The position numbers and the translations under genes are program-made. Under the pieces are notes generated by a model. It saw only the letters and a list, made by a program, of their open reading frames with translations. It was not told the DNA's origin and did not search any database. This document shows positions 53,274 to 62,516 of a stretch of DNA of 64,000 nt, one piece after another; positions within the stretch are counted from its first letter, which is position 1; the number at the start of each line of letters is the position of its first letter. Source of the stretch: Streptomyces sp. TLI_105 (lineage in GTDB: Bacteria > Actinomycetota > Actinomycetes > Streptomycetales > Streptomycetaceae); contig NZ_FNSM01000001.1 in NCBI RefSeq assembly GCF_900105415.1, positions 4,942,501 to 5,006,500 on the forward strand. Reading direction: 5' to 3'.

Positions 53274-54769
53274 GTACGCAACGGAGGATGAGCGCGGCCG
53301 GAGTCGCGCTGATGCTCGGCGGCGCGGGGATCCTGTGTGCCGCCGGGCCCGCCCGGGCCGCCGAGGTGGGTTACGCGACGGAGTGCATCCCGCCGTCGAT
53401 CTCGGGCCTTCCGCCCGTGCAGGGCACGACGAAGGTGCTGATCACCGCGCCGGCGGAGGCCAAGGTCGGCGACGAGGTCGAGATCGTCTGGAAGACGGTC
53501 CAGGCCGCCTCGAAGAACCCCGACGTGCTCGACCTCGACAAGGACACGGTGAAGCCGACCGGCGTCCTCACCGTCGGCGGCGCGGGGAGCGGGACCGTCG
53601 CGGTGGAGGGACCGCGGCAGAACCCGCCGATCCCCAAGAACTCCCCGATGGTCCTGCCCGACATGAAGGGGAAGCTGAAGCTGGAGAAGGCGGGCGAGAT
53701 CACGCTGACGCCCGGCAAGTACACGATCAACGTCTCCAAGCCCCTGTCGACGGACACCAAGTGCTCCCCGAAGGAGACGGTGCCGGTCGGCGCGACGATC
53801 AAGGTCACGGACGGGGGAGGGAGCACGACCTCGGGCGGCACCACGTCCGGCGGTACGACGACGTCCGGGGGTACGACGACGTCCGGGGGTACGACGACGT
53901 CCGGAGGAACCACCACGTCGGGCGGTTCGACCACCACGTCGGGCGGTACGACGACCTCGGGCGGCTCCTCCGACTCCGGCGGTACGAGTTCCACGGTCGG
54001 CGGCACCACCACCTCCGGCGGTACGAGTTCCACCGGCGGCGGCTCGAACAACACCGGCGGCGCCGCGACGAGCTCCTCCGGCGGAACGGGCGGCACCGGG
54101 GGCGACTCCGGCGGCGGGCAGACCGACTTCCCCGGCAAGCAGGTCGCGGTCCAGTTCGCCTGCCAGCCCCCCGGCCCCACCTCGATCGCCTCCAAGGTGA
54201 CGATCGACGCCAGGAAGAACGGCAACGGCTACGACCTCACGGTCAAGACCGCCAAGGGCGTCATGGACAGCCCGGCGGCCCTGCCCGCCGGCGCCCTCAA
54301 GCCGTCCATGGCGGTCAAGCTCGGCGGCGCCGACAGCGGAACGGTGAAGGTCACCGGCCCCGCCAACGCGGCCCCCCTCGAAGCGGGCAAGCCGGTCGAC
54401 CTGCCCGACATGAAGGGCACCTACACCCCGGGAGCGACGGGCAAGTCCACCCTCAGCCCCGGCGCGCTCACCATCAGCGTCTCGCTCGGCGGCTCGCCGA
54501 TCGTCATCCCCTGCCAGGTCAAGGGCGCCGTCCAGGCCTCCCTGGAGCTGGACACGAGCAAGCAGGCCGGCGGCGCCTCCGGCGGCTCCGACGGCGGGAC
54601 GGCCTCGGGCACCACCACGGGCTCCGGCGGCTCCGACGGCGGGAACCTCGCCCACACCGGCGCCGAGAACGACGGCGCCCTGCGCGCCCTCGCCCTCGTC
54701 GCGGGCACGGTCGTCCTGGTCGGCGGCGCGGTCTTCACCTTCACCCCCTGGGCGCGTCTCAGGCGGTGA
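53270..54769 (+). CDS. LAHTG cell-wall-anchored protein with Thr/Ser/Gly stalk
   Basis: A 499-residue exported protein. Signal peptide (about 1-30), a first beta-rich domain (residues about 34-180, starting VGYATECIPPSIS), a Gly/Thr/Ser stalk (about 181-285) of GGTTTS repeats, then a second domain (about 288-430, QVAVQFACQPPGP) homologous to the one in the protein at 50618. It ends NLAHTG (sortase site 460-464), a hydrophobic helix and RLRR. LAXTG is the motif used by Streptomyces class E sortases. It starts at GTG 53270 overlapping the previous gene. Likely the tall outward-facing member of the operon. Confidence 0.88.
   Translation: MSTQRRMSAAGVALMLGGAGILCAAGPARAAEVGYATECIPPSISGLPPVQGTTKVLITAPAEAKVGDEVEIVWKTVQAASKNPDVLDLDKDTVKPTGVLTVGGAGSGTVAVEGPRQNPPIPKNSPMVLPDMKGKLKLEKAGEITLTPGKYTINVSKPLSTDTKCSPKETVPVGATIKVTDGGGSTTSGGTTSGGTTTSGGTTTSGGTTTSGGTTTSGGSTTTSGGTTTSGGSSDSGGTSSTVGGTTTSGGTSSTGGGSNNTGGAATSSSGGTGGTGGDSGGGQTDFPGKQVAVQFACQPPGPTSIASKVTIDARKNGNGYDLTVKTAKGVMDSPAALPAGALKPSMAVKLGGADSGTVKVTGPANAAPLEAGKPVDLPDMKGTYTPGATGKSTLSPGALTISVSLGGSPIVIPCQVKGAVQASLELDTSKQAGGASGGSDGGTASGTTTGSGGSDGGNLAHTGAENDGALRALALVAGTVVLVGGAVFTFTPWARLRR
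53852..54109 (+). repeat. GGTTTS-coding tandem repeat in the surface-protein stalk
   Basis: Three near-perfect 18-base units GGTACGACGACGTCCGGG run from 53852 to 53905, followed by decayed copies to about 54109. They encode repeated Gly-Gly-Thr-Thr-Thr-Ser. Length variation between strains is likely. Confidence 0.75.
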
Positions 54770-54777
54770 GGAACGAC

Positions 54778-54816
54778 GGAGGGCCCGTCGCACCGGTGCG
54801 GTGCGACGGGCCCTCC
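54778..54816. terminator. strong bidirectional terminator
   Basis: A perfect 17-bp stem, GGAGGGCCCGTCGCACC (54778-54794) with GGTGCGACGGGCCCTCC (54800-54816), and a 5-base loop. It lies between the surface operon and the convergent transporter gene. Confidence 0.85.
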
Positions 54817-54832
54817 GTGCGGGCGGGTGACG

Positions 54833-56353
54833 TCAGTGGACGTCGCCCATGAGTGCCCGGACCTTCTTGCGGTACATGAAGATCGCGAAGGCGGCCAGGG
54901 TCGCGGCCGCGGCCTCCAGGGCGATGATCCCGGTGCCGTTCAGGTCCACGCCCGCGAGGGAGAGCAGACCGGTGGTGCAGTCACCGGCGGTGACGGCGAG
55001 GAAGAACACGCCCAGCATCTGCGAGGCGTACTTCTTCGGGGCCATCTTCGTCGTCAGCGACAGGCCGACCGGGGACAGGCACAGCTCGGCGATCGTCTGG
55101 ATCATGTAGATGCCGACCAGCCACATCGGGCTGACCTTGGCGTCGCCGGAGGCCATGCCGATCGGAGCGAGGAACACGAAGAACGAGATGCCGATGCCGA
55201 GGAGGCCCAGCGAGAACTTCACGATGGTGCTCGGCTCCTGGTTGCGGCGGGCGAGCCACAGCCACAGCCAGGCGAAGACCGGAGCCAGCGCCATGACGAA
55301 CAGCGGGTTGAGCGACTGGAACCAGGTGGCCGGGAAGCTCAGCGGACCGATGTGGTCGGTGGTCTTGCTGTCCGCGAAGAGGGACAGGGTCGAGCCGCCC
55401 TGGTCGTAGATCATCCAGAAGACGGCCGCGGCCACGAAGAACCAGATGTAGCCGGAGACCTTCGACTGCTCGGTCTTGTCGAGTTCCTTGTCGCGCTTGA
55501 TGCGGACGATCACGGCGATCGGGATGACCAGACCGGCGACGGTGATCGGGACCAGCGCCCAGTTCAGGGTGTACATGCCGGCGGCGACGACCGCGCCGTA
55601 GAAGACGGCGACGGCGACGGCCGTGAGGCAGACCTTCACGAGGACCGACTTGCGCTCCTCGGCGGAGAGCGGGTTCGGGACCTCGCTGCTCTTCTCGCTC
55701 AGGTGGCGGGTGCCGAAGAGGAACTGGCCCAGGCCCAGGGCCATGCCGATGGCCGCGAGCAGGAAGCCCAGGTGCCAGTTGTGGCTCTCGCCGACGGTGC
55801 CGATGACCAGCGGGGCGAGGAAGGCGCCGAGGTTGATGCCGACGTAGAAGAGCGTGAAGCCACCGTCACGGCGCGGGTCGTCCGGGCCCTCGTAGAGGTG
55901 GCCGACCATCGTGGAGATGTTGGCCTTGAGCAGACCGGAGCCGGCGGCGACCAGCGCCAGGCCGACGAAGAACATCGCCTGGCCGGGGATGGCCAGCGAG
56001 GCGTGACCGGCCATGATCACGAAGCCGGCGATGGTGACGGTCTTGCGGGCGCCCCAGACGCGGTCGCCGAACCAGCCGCCGGGCATGGCCATCAGGTAGA
56101 CCATCGAGACGTACACCGAGTAGATGGCCGTTGCCGTGGCCGCCGTCATGGCGAGGCCGCCACCCTGGCTGCCGGTCGCCGCGTCCGCGCCGCCGGAGAC
56201 CAGGTACAGAACGAGAAGGGCCCGCATGCCGTAGTAGGAGAAGCGCTCCCACATCTCGGTCATGAAGAGGGTGGCCAGACCACGGGGGTGGCCGAAGAAC
56301 GTCTTCTCGGAACCAGAGGTTCCGGTCGAAGCCGTCGTCAGGCTGGACGCCAT
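54833..56353 (-). CDS. POT/PTR family proton-coupled oligopeptide transporter
   Basis: A 506-residue major-facilitator protein with about fourteen hydrophobic helices. The family signature is visible in FFGHPRGLATLFMTEMWERFSYYGMRALLVLYLV and in FTLFYVGINLGAFLAPLV. The ExxERF motif in helix 1 (EMWERFSYY) is the proton-coupling site of DtpT-type transporters. It imports di- and tripeptides. The ATG at 56353 has AAGGA six bases upstream. It is divergent from a two-component system that could regulate it. Confidence 0.93.
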   Translation of the reverse strand: MASSLTTASTGTSGSEKTFFGHPRGLATLFMTEMWERFSYYGMRALLVLYLVSGGADAATGSQGGGLAMTAATATAIYSVYVSMVYLMAMPGGWFGDRVWGARKTVTIAGFVIMAGHASLAIPGQAMFFVGLALVAAGSGLLKANISTMVGHLYEGPDDPRRDGGFTLFYVGINLGAFLAPLVIGTVGESHNWHLGFLLAAIGMALGLGQFLFGTRHLSEKSSEVPNPLSAEERKSVLVKVCLTAVAVAVFYGAVVAAGMYTLNWALVPITVAGLVIPIAVIVRIKRDKELDKTEQSKVSGYIWFFVAAAVFWMIYDQGGSTLSLFADSKTTDHIGPLSFPATWFQSLNPLFVMALAPVFAWLWLWLARRNQEPSTIVKFSLGLLGIGISFFVFLAPIGMASGDAKVSPMWLVGIYMIQTIAELCLSPVGLSLTTKMAPKKYASQMLGVFFLAVTAGDCTTGLLSLAGVDLNGTGIIALEAAAATLAAFAIFMYRKKVRALMGDVH

Positions 56354-56779
56354 GTCGATCCTTGCTCTGTCGGGACGCACGCCTTGTGAGCGTGATGCGC
56401 CCGGTGGGGGAGGCCGGCACCGGCGGGGTCGAGTGACTCCGCCGGGATCCACGCCCCGGGAGACGCGTGTACGCGCCCTGGGACCCGGCCCACAGGTCTT
56501 TCACCGTCTCAAGGTTCGGCCGCGCCGACCTTACGCAGAAAGAGGACCTTGGCGCGCGAAGCTGGCCAAAGGTCCCCGATTACCGCTACTGACGTCTCGC
56601 CACCATACGACACGACAGTGCCGGATATGGAAGGACTTGAGAGATGGATCACAGGCGACGAAGGAACCGTACGCGATCATTCGAAGGTCATCTCCTGGAT
56701 GCCCACAAGATCCCCAGGGGCCATCCGGGCCCGGCGGATCCCGCCCCGGCCCGGGCGCCGTGCGGACTACCATCACCCC
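56354..56779. other. 426-base intergenic region between transporter and response regulator
   Basis: No convincing gene. Leftward, it must contain the promoter of the peptide transporter. It holds an ACGCG-rich palindrome (around 56462-56478) and, near the right end, the leaderless promoter of the response regulator. The stretch 56540-56700 is less GC-rich than its surroundings. Confidence 0.5.
56768..56773 (+). promoter_or_regulatory. -10 element of a leaderless response-regulator mRNA
   Basis: TACCAT ends six bases before the ATG at 56780, so transcription would start at or next to the A of the start codon. No ribosome binding site precedes the ATG. Confidence 0.5.
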
Positions 56780-57457
56780 ATGACCCGTGTACTGCTCGCC
56801 GAGGACGACGCATCCATCTCGGAGCCGCTGGCCCGCGCCCTGCGGAGAGAGGGGTACGAGGTCGAGGTCCGCGAGGACGGCCCCACCGCCCTCGACGCCG
56901 GCCTCCAGGGCGGGGTCGACCTGGTCGTGCTCGACCTGGGCCTGCCCGGCATGGACGGCCTGGAGGTCGCCCGCCGGCTGCGCGCCGAGGGCCACACGGT
57001 CCCGATCCTGGTCCTCACCGCCCGCGCGGACGAGGTCGACACCGTCGTCGGGCTCGACGCGGGCGCCGACGACTACGTCACCAAGCCCTTCCGGCTCGCC
57101 GAGCTCCTCGCCCGCGTCCGGGCCCTGCTCCGGCGCGGCTCCACCGAGCCCGCCGTCGCCCCCGCGACCCACGGCGTCCGGATCGACGTCGAGTCGCACC
57201 GCGCCTGGATGGGCGACGAGGAGCTCCAGCTCACCGCGAAGGAGTTCGACCTCCTCCGCGTCCTGGTCCGGGACGCCGGCCGGGTCGTCACCCGCGACCA
57301 GCTGATGCGCGAGGTCTGGGACACCACCTGGTGGTCCTCCACCAAGACCCTCGACATGCACATCTCCTGGCTGCGCAAGAAGCTCGGCGACGACGCGGCG
57401 AACCCCCGCTACATCGCGACGGTCCGAGGAGTCGGCTTCCGCTTCGAGAAGAGCTGA
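56780..57457 (+). CDS. OmpR/PhoB-type response regulator
   Basis: A 225-residue regulator. In the receiver domain Asp52 in VLDLGLPGMDG is the phosphorylation site, with acidic residues EDD near the N-terminus and the switch Lys in VTKPFRLAEL. The C-terminal winged helix carries LQLTAKEFDLLRVLVRDAGRVVTRDQLMREVW and ends YIATVRGVGFRFEKS. It pairs with the kinase 46 bases downstream. Targets are unknown; the divergent peptide transporter is the obvious candidate. Confidence 0.95.
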   Translation: MTRVLLAEDDASISEPLARALRREGYEVEVREDGPTALDAGLQGGVDLVVLDLGLPGMDGLEVARRLRAEGHTVPILVLTARADEVDTVVGLDAGADDYVTKPFRLAELLARVRALLRRGSTEPAVAPATHGVRIDVESHRAWMGDEELQLTAKEFDLLRVLVRDAGRVVTRDQLMREVWDTTWWSSTKTLDMHISWLRKKLGDDAANPRYIATVRGVGFRFEKS

Positions 57458-57503
57458 GCCGTCGTTCCGCCCCGTCCGAAATGAGCCGAGCCACCCTTAA
57501 GCC

Positions 57504-58775
57504 ATGCGCCGCCGCCTGATCAACTCCACGCTCGCCGTCGTCCTCGTCGTCATCGCCGTCTTCGGCGTCTCCCTGGTCGCCGTCGAGACCCGCACGATCT
57601 CCAGCAGCGCCCAGGAGAGCGTGGACTCGGAGGCGCTCAGGCTCGTCTCCATCGTCGACAGCCGGCTCATCGGCGGCGAGCCGGTCAACCCGGACATCCT
57701 CGCCGAGCAGGGCGGCGCCAAGCGGTACGCCCGGATCGGCATCCCCGGCCGCGACGCCATCGAGATCGGCACCCGCCCCGACGGCGAGGTCATCCGGGGC
57801 ACCGCCCACGGCGAGCGCGGCGAGACCGTGGTCGTCGAGGAGTCCCGCTCCGCGGTGACCGCCGAGGTCGGCCGCACCCTGATGATCATCGGCGCGGTGG
57901 CCCTGCTCGCGGTCGTCGCCGCCGTCCTCCTCGCCGTACGGCAGGCGAACAAGCTGGCGTCCCCGCTCACGGACCTCGCCGAGACCGCCGAGCGGCTCGG
58001 CTCCGGCGACCCGCGCCCCCGACACAAGCGGTACGGGGTGCCCGAGCTGGACCGGGTCGCGGACGTCCTCGACGCCTCCGCCGAGCGCATCGCCCGGATG
58101 CTCACCGCCGAGCGCCGGCTCGCCGCCGACGCCTCCCACCAGCTCCGTACGCCCCTCACCGCGCTCTCCATGCGCCTGGAGGAGGTCGCCCTCGCCGAGG
58201 AGCTGGACACGGTCAAGGAGGAGGCGACGATCGCGCTCACCCAGGTCGAGCGGCTCACCGACGTCGTCGAGCGGCTCCTCACCAACGCCCGGGACCCCCG
58301 CACCGGCTCCGCCGTCGCCTTCGACCTCGACGAGGTCATCAAGCAGCAGATCGAGGAGTGGCGGCCGGCCTACCGCAGCGCGGGGCGGGCCATCGTGCAC
58401 TCCGGCAAGCAGGGCATGCGGGCGGTCGGCACCCCGGGCGCGGTCGCCCAGGTCCTCGCCGCCCTGATCGAGAACTCGCTCATGCACGGCGGCGGCACGG
58501 TCGCCCTGCGCACCCGCGTCACCGGCAACCAGTCGGTGATCGAGGTCACCGACGAGGGACCGGGCGTCCCCGCCGACCTCGGCGCGCGGATCTTCGAACG
58601 GGCGGTGAGCGGGCGCAGCTCGACGGGGATCGGCCTGGCCGTGGCCCGGGACCTGGCGGAGGCGGACGGCGGCCGGCTCGAGCTGCTCCAGCAGCAGCCA
58701 CCGGTCTTCGCACTCTTCCTGAGCCGCGAGGTCAGGGGCGTCGCGACGGAGCCGCAGGAGCGCCCGGTCCGGTAG
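57504..58775 (+). CDS. sensor histidine kinase
   Basis: A 423-residue membrane kinase. Transmembrane helices are at about 8-27 and 125-145, enclosing a sensor domain of about 95 residues. HAMP (about 146-198) is followed by the HisKA box ASHQLRTPLTALSMRLEE with His212. The ATPase domain has N box LAALIENSLMHGGG and VTDEGPGVP, and SGRSSTGIGLAVARDLAEADGG. It phosphorylates the response regulator encoded just upstream. The short sensor suggests a small ligand or membrane stress. Confidence 0.95.
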   Translation: MRRRLINSTLAVVLVVIAVFGVSLVAVETRTISSSAQESVDSEALRLVSIVDSRLIGGEPVNPDILAEQGGAKRYARIGIPGRDAIEIGTRPDGEVIRGTAHGERGETVVVEESRSAVTAEVGRTLMIIGAVALLAVVAAVLLAVRQANKLASPLTDLAETAERLGSGDPRPRHKRYGVPELDRVADVLDASAERIARMLTAERRLAADASHQLRTPLTALSMRLEEVALAEELDTVKEEATIALTQVERLTDVVERLLTNARDPRTGSAVAFDLDEVIKQQIEEWRPAYRSAGRAIVHSGKQGMRAVGTPGAVAQVLAALIENSLMHGGGTVALRTRVTGNQSVIEVTDEGPGVPADLGARIFERAVSGRSSTGIGLAVARDLAEADGGRLELLQQQPPVFALFLSREVRGVATEPQERPVR

Positions 58776-58797
58776 CTCTTCGCGAGGAAAGGGCAGG

Positions 58798-59313
58798 TCA
58801 GACGTGGTCGGGCTGGCGGCGGACCGCCTGCCGGGGGGCCTTCTCCAGGAACGATTCGGCGGTCTGCACGGCCTCCTTCGCCGGCAGCGCGCGGAACACC
58901 CACGTGCGGTACGACCAGAAGCGGAACAGGGTCGCGACGCCGATGCCGAAGAACTTGAAGAAGTTGCTCTGCAGCGGGGTGTCCCAGCCGAAGCCGTACG
59001 TCGCCGCGTACAGCAGACCGTTCTGGATCACCAGGCCGACCAGGCTGAAGACGAGGAAGAGCACCAGCTCCTTGGTGCGGCTGCTCTTGTCCCGGTCCCG
59101 GTAGGTGAAGTACCGGAAGCCGAGGTAGTTGAACACGATCGCCACCACGGTGGCGATGATGCTCGCCCGCACGACCGGCAGCTCCGAGAAGTGACGGACG
59201 AGGTTGAACACGCCGAGGTCGACCAGAACCCCGACGGCACCCACGGCACCGAACTTGGCGACCTCGCGGACGAGCCCCTCGAGTCGCATACGCAGTGCGC
59301 CGGGTTCACTCAT
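58798..59313 (-). CDS. GtrA family membrane protein
   Basis: A 171-residue membrane protein with four helices. It begins KFGAVGAVGVLVDLGVFNLVRHF, has FNYLGFRYFTYRDRDKSSRTKEL and ends FRFWSYRTWVF, all typical of GtrA flippases that move undecaprenyl-phosphate sugars across the membrane. It could serve the GT2 enzyme at 7.5 kb and YfhO at 5 kb, though it is 50 kb away. It converges on the kinase gene. A perfect TGACGTC inverted repeat precedes it. Confidence 0.9.
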   Translation of the reverse strand: MSEPGALRMRLEGLVREVAKFGAVGAVGVLVDLGVFNLVRHFSELPVVRASIIATVVAIVFNYLGFRYFTYRDRDKSSRTKELVLFLVFSLVGLVIQNGLLYAATYGFGWDTPLQSNFFKFFGIGVATLFRFWSYRTWVFRALPAKEAVQTAESFLEKAPRQAVRRQPDHV

Positions 59314-59340
59314 GGTGATCGCTGTGTCCGTCCGTCCGGA

Positions 59341-59359
59341 TGACGTCCGGGCGACGTCA
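59341..59359. promoter_or_regulatory. inverted repeat upstream of gtrA
   Basis: TGACGTC-CGGGC-GACGTCA is perfect over 7-bp arms and lies 28 bases before the gtrA start. A TAGCAT -10 on the minus strand is just upstream of it, so it could be an operator near the transcription start. Confidence 0.45.
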
Positions 59360-59456
59360 ACCCATCCATGCTAACCAGCCCCCCAGTCACCCGCCCGTGT
59401 ACCTCGCAAACCTGTGGAGAACCCGTTCCCCAGGCGTGTCCTACCCACCCGGAGCT

Positions 59457-59505
59457 TGTGCCAAAGCACAGCCGGACGAGTGTTCCCCGATGGTGCGGAT
59501 ACCCT
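59457..59505 (+). promoter_or_regulatory. purK promoter, probably leaderless
   Basis: TACCCT (59500-59505) ends six bases before the purK GTG, fitting a leaderless mRNA. TGTGC-CAAA-GCACA (59457-59470) is a palindrome at about the -45 to -55 position and may bind a regulator. No -35 is obvious. Confidence 0.4.
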
Positions 59506-59511
59506 AAGAGG

Positions 59512-60651
59512 GTGACGTTCCCCGTAGTAGGCATGGTCGGCGGCGGGCAGCTCGCCCGTATGACCCACGAGGCGGGTATCCCCCTCGGCATCAAGTTCAA
59601 GCTCCTCAGTGACACCCCGCAGGACTCCGCGGCCCAGGTGGTGAGCGAGGTCGTCCTCGGCGACTACCGCGACCTGGACACGCTGCGTGACTTCGCGCGC
59701 GGCTGCGACGTGATCACCTTCGATCACGAGCACGTGCCCGCGGAGCACCTGGCGGCCCTGGAGGCGGACGGCGTCGTCATCCGCCCCGGCCGCGAGGCCC
59801 TCGCGCACGCGCAGGACAAGGGGGTGATGCGCGCGAGGCTCGACGAGATCGGCGCCCCCAGCCCCCGGCACCGCATCGTCGCCGATCCGGCCGACGCCGT
59901 GGCCTTCGCGGCCGAGGTCGGCGGCTTCCCGATCATCCTGAAGACCGTGCGCGGCGGCTACGACGGCAAGGGCGTCTGGTTCGTCCGCACGCCCGAGGAC
60001 GCCCAGGACCCCTTCCGCGCCGGGGTGCCGGTCCTCGCCGAGGAGAAGGTCGACTTCGTCCGCGAGCTCGCGGCGAACATCGTCCGCTCCCCGCACGGCC
60101 AGGCCGTCGCCTACCCCGTCGTCGAGTCCCGTCAGGTCGACGGCGTCTGCGACACGGTCATCGCGCCCGCGCCCGGCCTCGACGAGGAGCTCGCGGGGCA
60201 GGCGCAGGAGCTGGCCCTCCGGATCGCCAAGGAGCTGGACGTCGTCGGCCACCTCGCCGTCGAGCTGTTCCAGACGAAGGACGGCCGCATCCTCGTCAAC
60301 GAACTGGCGATGCGCCCGCACAACTCCGGCCACTGGACCCAGGACGGGGCGATCACCTCGCAGTTCGCCAACCACGTCCGGGCGGTTCTCGACCTGCCCC
60401 TCGGCGATCCGCGCCCGCGCGCGCCGTGGACCGTGATGTGCAATGTCCTGGGCGGCGACTACCCGGACATGTACTCCGCGTACCTGCACTGCATGGCCAG
60501 GGACCCGCAGCTCAAGATCCACATGTACGGCAAGGACGTGAAGCCCGGTCGCAAGGTGGGCCACGTCAACACCTACGGCGACGACCTCGACGACGTGCTG
60601 GAGCGCGCCCGTCACGCCGCCGGCTATCTGCGAGGAACGATCGTTGAGTAA
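59512..60651 (+). CDS. purK: 5-(carboxyamino)imidazole ribonucleotide synthase
   Basis: A 379-residue ATP-grasp enzyme of purine synthesis. It makes N5-carboxy-AIR from AIR, ATP and bicarbonate. The N-terminus [20 protein letters not shown] is the PreATP-grasp domain. [12 protein letters not shown] is the ATP-grasp lysine region. [26 protein letters not shown] is the Mg-binding signature. The start is GTG at 59512. It overlaps the purE start by eight bases. Confidence 0.96.
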   Translation: MTFPVVGMVGGGQLARMTHEAGIPLGIKFKLLSDTPQDSAAQVVSEVVLGDYRDLDTLRDFARGCDVITFDHEHVPAEHLAALEADGVVIRPGREALAHAQDKGVMRARLDEIGAPSPRHRIVADPADAVAFAAEVGGFPIILKTVRGGYDGKGVWFVRTPEDAQDPFRAGVPVLAEEKVDFVRELAANIVRSPHGQAVAYPVVESRQVDGVCDTVIAPAPGLDEELAGQAQELALRIAKELDVVGHLAVELFQTKDGRILVNELAMRPHNSGHWTQDGAITSQFANHVRAVLDLPLGDPRPRAPWTVMCNVLGGDYPDMYSAYLHCMARDPQLKIHMYGKDVKPGRKVGHVNTYGDDLDDVLERARHAAGYLRGTIVE

Positions 60652-61168
60652 TCCGCTCATTGGCATCGCGATGGGGTCCGACTCGGACTGGTCCGTCATG
60701 GAGGCCGCCGCCCAGGCCCTCGACGAGTTCGAGATCCCCTACGAGGTGAACGTCCTCTCCGCGCACCGGATGCCGCGCGAGATGATCGCGTACGGCGAGC
60801 AGGCCGCCGACCGCGGGATCCAGGCGATCATCGCGGGCGCCGGCGGCGCCGCCCACCTGCCGGGCATGCTCGCCTCCGTCACCCCGCTGCCGGTCATCGG
60901 CGTGCCGGTGCCGCTGAAGTACCTCGACGGCATGGACTCGCTGCTCTCCATCGTGCAGATGCCGGCCGGCATCCCCGTCGCCACGGTCTCCGTCGCCGGC
61001 GCGCGCAACGCGGGCCTGCTCGCGGCCCGGATCCTCGCCGCGCACGACGCCGATCTCCGCACCCGGATGACCGAGTTCCTGCAGGAGCTCAACGACCAGG
61101 CCACGGAGAAGGGCAAGCGGCTGCGCGCCAAGGTCGAGGGCGCGGCGTCCTTCGGCTTCGCCAAGTGA
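60644..61168 (+). CDS. purE: N5-carboxyaminoimidazole ribonucleotide mutase
   Basis: A 174-residue class I PurE, which moves the carboxyl group from N5 to C4 of the imidazole ring. [18 protein letters not shown] is the AIR-binding N-terminus; [11 protein letters not shown] and [12 protein letters not shown] carry the active-site Ser, His and Gly residues. The TTG start at 60644 overlaps purK by eight bases and is coupled to it. Its stop overlaps the dipeptidase GTG. Confidence 0.96.
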   Translation: MSNPLIGIAMGSDSDWSVMEAAAQALDEFEIPYEVNVLSAHRMPREMIAYGEQAADRGIQAIIAGAGGAAHLPGMLASVTPLPVIGVPVPLKYLDGMDSLLSIVQMPAGIPVATVSVAGARNAGLLAARILAAHDADLRTRMTEFLQELNDQATEKGKRLRAKVEGAASFGFAK

Positions 61169-62373
61169 GCGCCGTACCCGGCGCGGCGGACCGTCTGGAG
61201 GAGGCCCGCGAGCTGCTCGCGGGCCACCCCGTCGTCGACGGCCACAACGACCTCCCGTGGGCGCTGCGCGAGCACGTGCGCTACGACCTGGACCGGATGG
61301 ACATCGGCGCGGACCAGACCGGCGCGCTCCACACCGACCTCGCCCGGCTCCGGGCCGGCGGCGTCGGCGCCCAGTTCTGGTCGGTGTACGTGCCCTGCCG
61401 GCTGGCCGGGGACGACGCGGTCAGCGCGACCCTGGAGCAGATCGACGTCGTCGACCAGCTCCTCGACCGGTACGCCGCCGACCTCGCCCCCGCCCTCACG
61501 GCGGACGACATGGAGACGGCCCGGAAGCAGGGCCGCATCGCCTCCCTCAAGGGCGCCGAGGGCGGCCACTCGATCAACAACTCCCTCGCCACCCTGCGCG
61601 CGCTGCACGCCCTCGGCGTGCGCTACATGACGCTCACGCACAACGACAACAACGACTGGGCGGACTCGGCGACCGACGAGCCCGGCGTCGGCGGACTCTC
61701 CGCCTTCGGCCGGCAGGTCGTCCGCGAGATGAACCGCTCCGGCATGCTCGTCGACCTCTCGCACGTCGCCGCGACGACGATGCGGGACGCGCTCGACGCC
61801 ACGGCGGCGCCGGTGATCTTCTCGCACTCCTCGTCCCGCGCGGTCTGCGACCACCCGCGGAACATCCCGGACGACGTCCTGGAGCGGCTGCCCGCGAACG
61901 GCGGCGTCGCGATGGCCACCTTCGTGCCCAAGTTCATCCTCCCCGCGGCCGTCGAGTGGACCGCGCGGGCGGACGACAACCTCCGGGCGCACGGCTTCGA
62001 CCACCTCGACACCACCGCCGGGGCGATGAGGCTGCACCGCGCCTTCGAGGAGGCGAATCCGCGCCCGATCGCCACCGCCGCCACGGTCGCCGACCACCTC
62101 GACCACATGCGCGAGGCCGCCGGCATCGACCACATCGGCATCGGCGGCGACTACGACGGCACGGCCTTCACCCCGGCCGGTCTCGACGACGTCGCCGGCT
62201 ACCCGAACCTGATCGCGGAGCTCCTGCACCGCGGCTGGTCCCGCCCGGACCTGGCCAAGCTGACCTGGTCCAACGCGGTCCGCGCCCTGAGGGACGCGGA
62301 AGCGGTCTCCCGCGACCTGAAGGCCCGCACGGCCCCGTCGAACGCGACGATCGACGCGCTCGACACCCCGTAG
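61165..62373 (+). CDS. M19 family membrane dipeptidase
   Basis: A 402-residue renal-dipeptidase-type zinc enzyme. Metal ligands are all present: His27 and Asp29 in [10 protein letters not shown], bridging Glu132 in [10 protein letters not shown], His200 in VDLSHVA, His221 in [10 protein letters not shown], and Asp in GGDYDGTAF (329-331). It cleaves dipeptides, including some with D-residues. It starts at GTG 61165 overlapping purE, so it is expressed with the purine genes. A degraded paralogue follows. Confidence 0.93.
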   Translation: MSAVPGAADRLEEARELLAGHPVVDGHNDLPWALREHVRYDLDRMDIGADQTGALHTDLARLRAGGVGAQFWSVYVPCRLAGDDAVSATLEQIDVVDQLLDRYAADLAPALTADDMETARKQGRIASLKGAEGGHSINNSLATLRALHALGVRYMTLTHNDNNDWADSATDEPGVGGLSAFGRQVVREMNRSGMLVDLSHVAATTMRDALDATAAPVIFSHSSSRAVCDHPRNIPDDVLERLPANGGVAMATFVPKFILPAAVEWTARADDNLRAHGFDHLDTTAGAMRLHRAFEEANPRPIATAATVADHLDHMREAAGIDHIGIGGDYDGTAFTPAGLDDVAGYPNLIAELLHRGWSRPDLAKLTWSNAVRALRDAEAVSRDLKARTAPSNATIDALDTP

Positions 62374-62392
62374 GGCCTGTCCGACAGGCCCT
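62372..62392 (+). terminator. short hairpin at the dipeptidase stop codon
   Basis: AGGGCCTG pairs with CAGGCCCT around TCCGA; the stem includes two bases of the TAG stop codon. The gap to the next gene (62374-62516) has no other supported feature. Confidence 0.5.
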
Positions 62393-62516
62393 GGCGGTCC
62401 TCACCCGGACGGCCCAGCCCACCGAGCCCCCCGAGGGGGCCGGTGGCACGGTGGACGGTACTGCTCCGCCGCGCTCGGCGGGGCGGTACTGCATCGCCGA
62501 GTCCGGAGTCACAACC

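Noticed and set aside
53852..54109. Regular short repeats that could suggest a CRISPR array
   Set aside because: Units are contiguous 18-mers without spacers, in frame inside a surface-protein stalk.
59314..59511. A purine riboswitch upstream of purK
   Set aside because: No purine aptamer features; the -10 element lies immediately before the start codon, leaving no leader.
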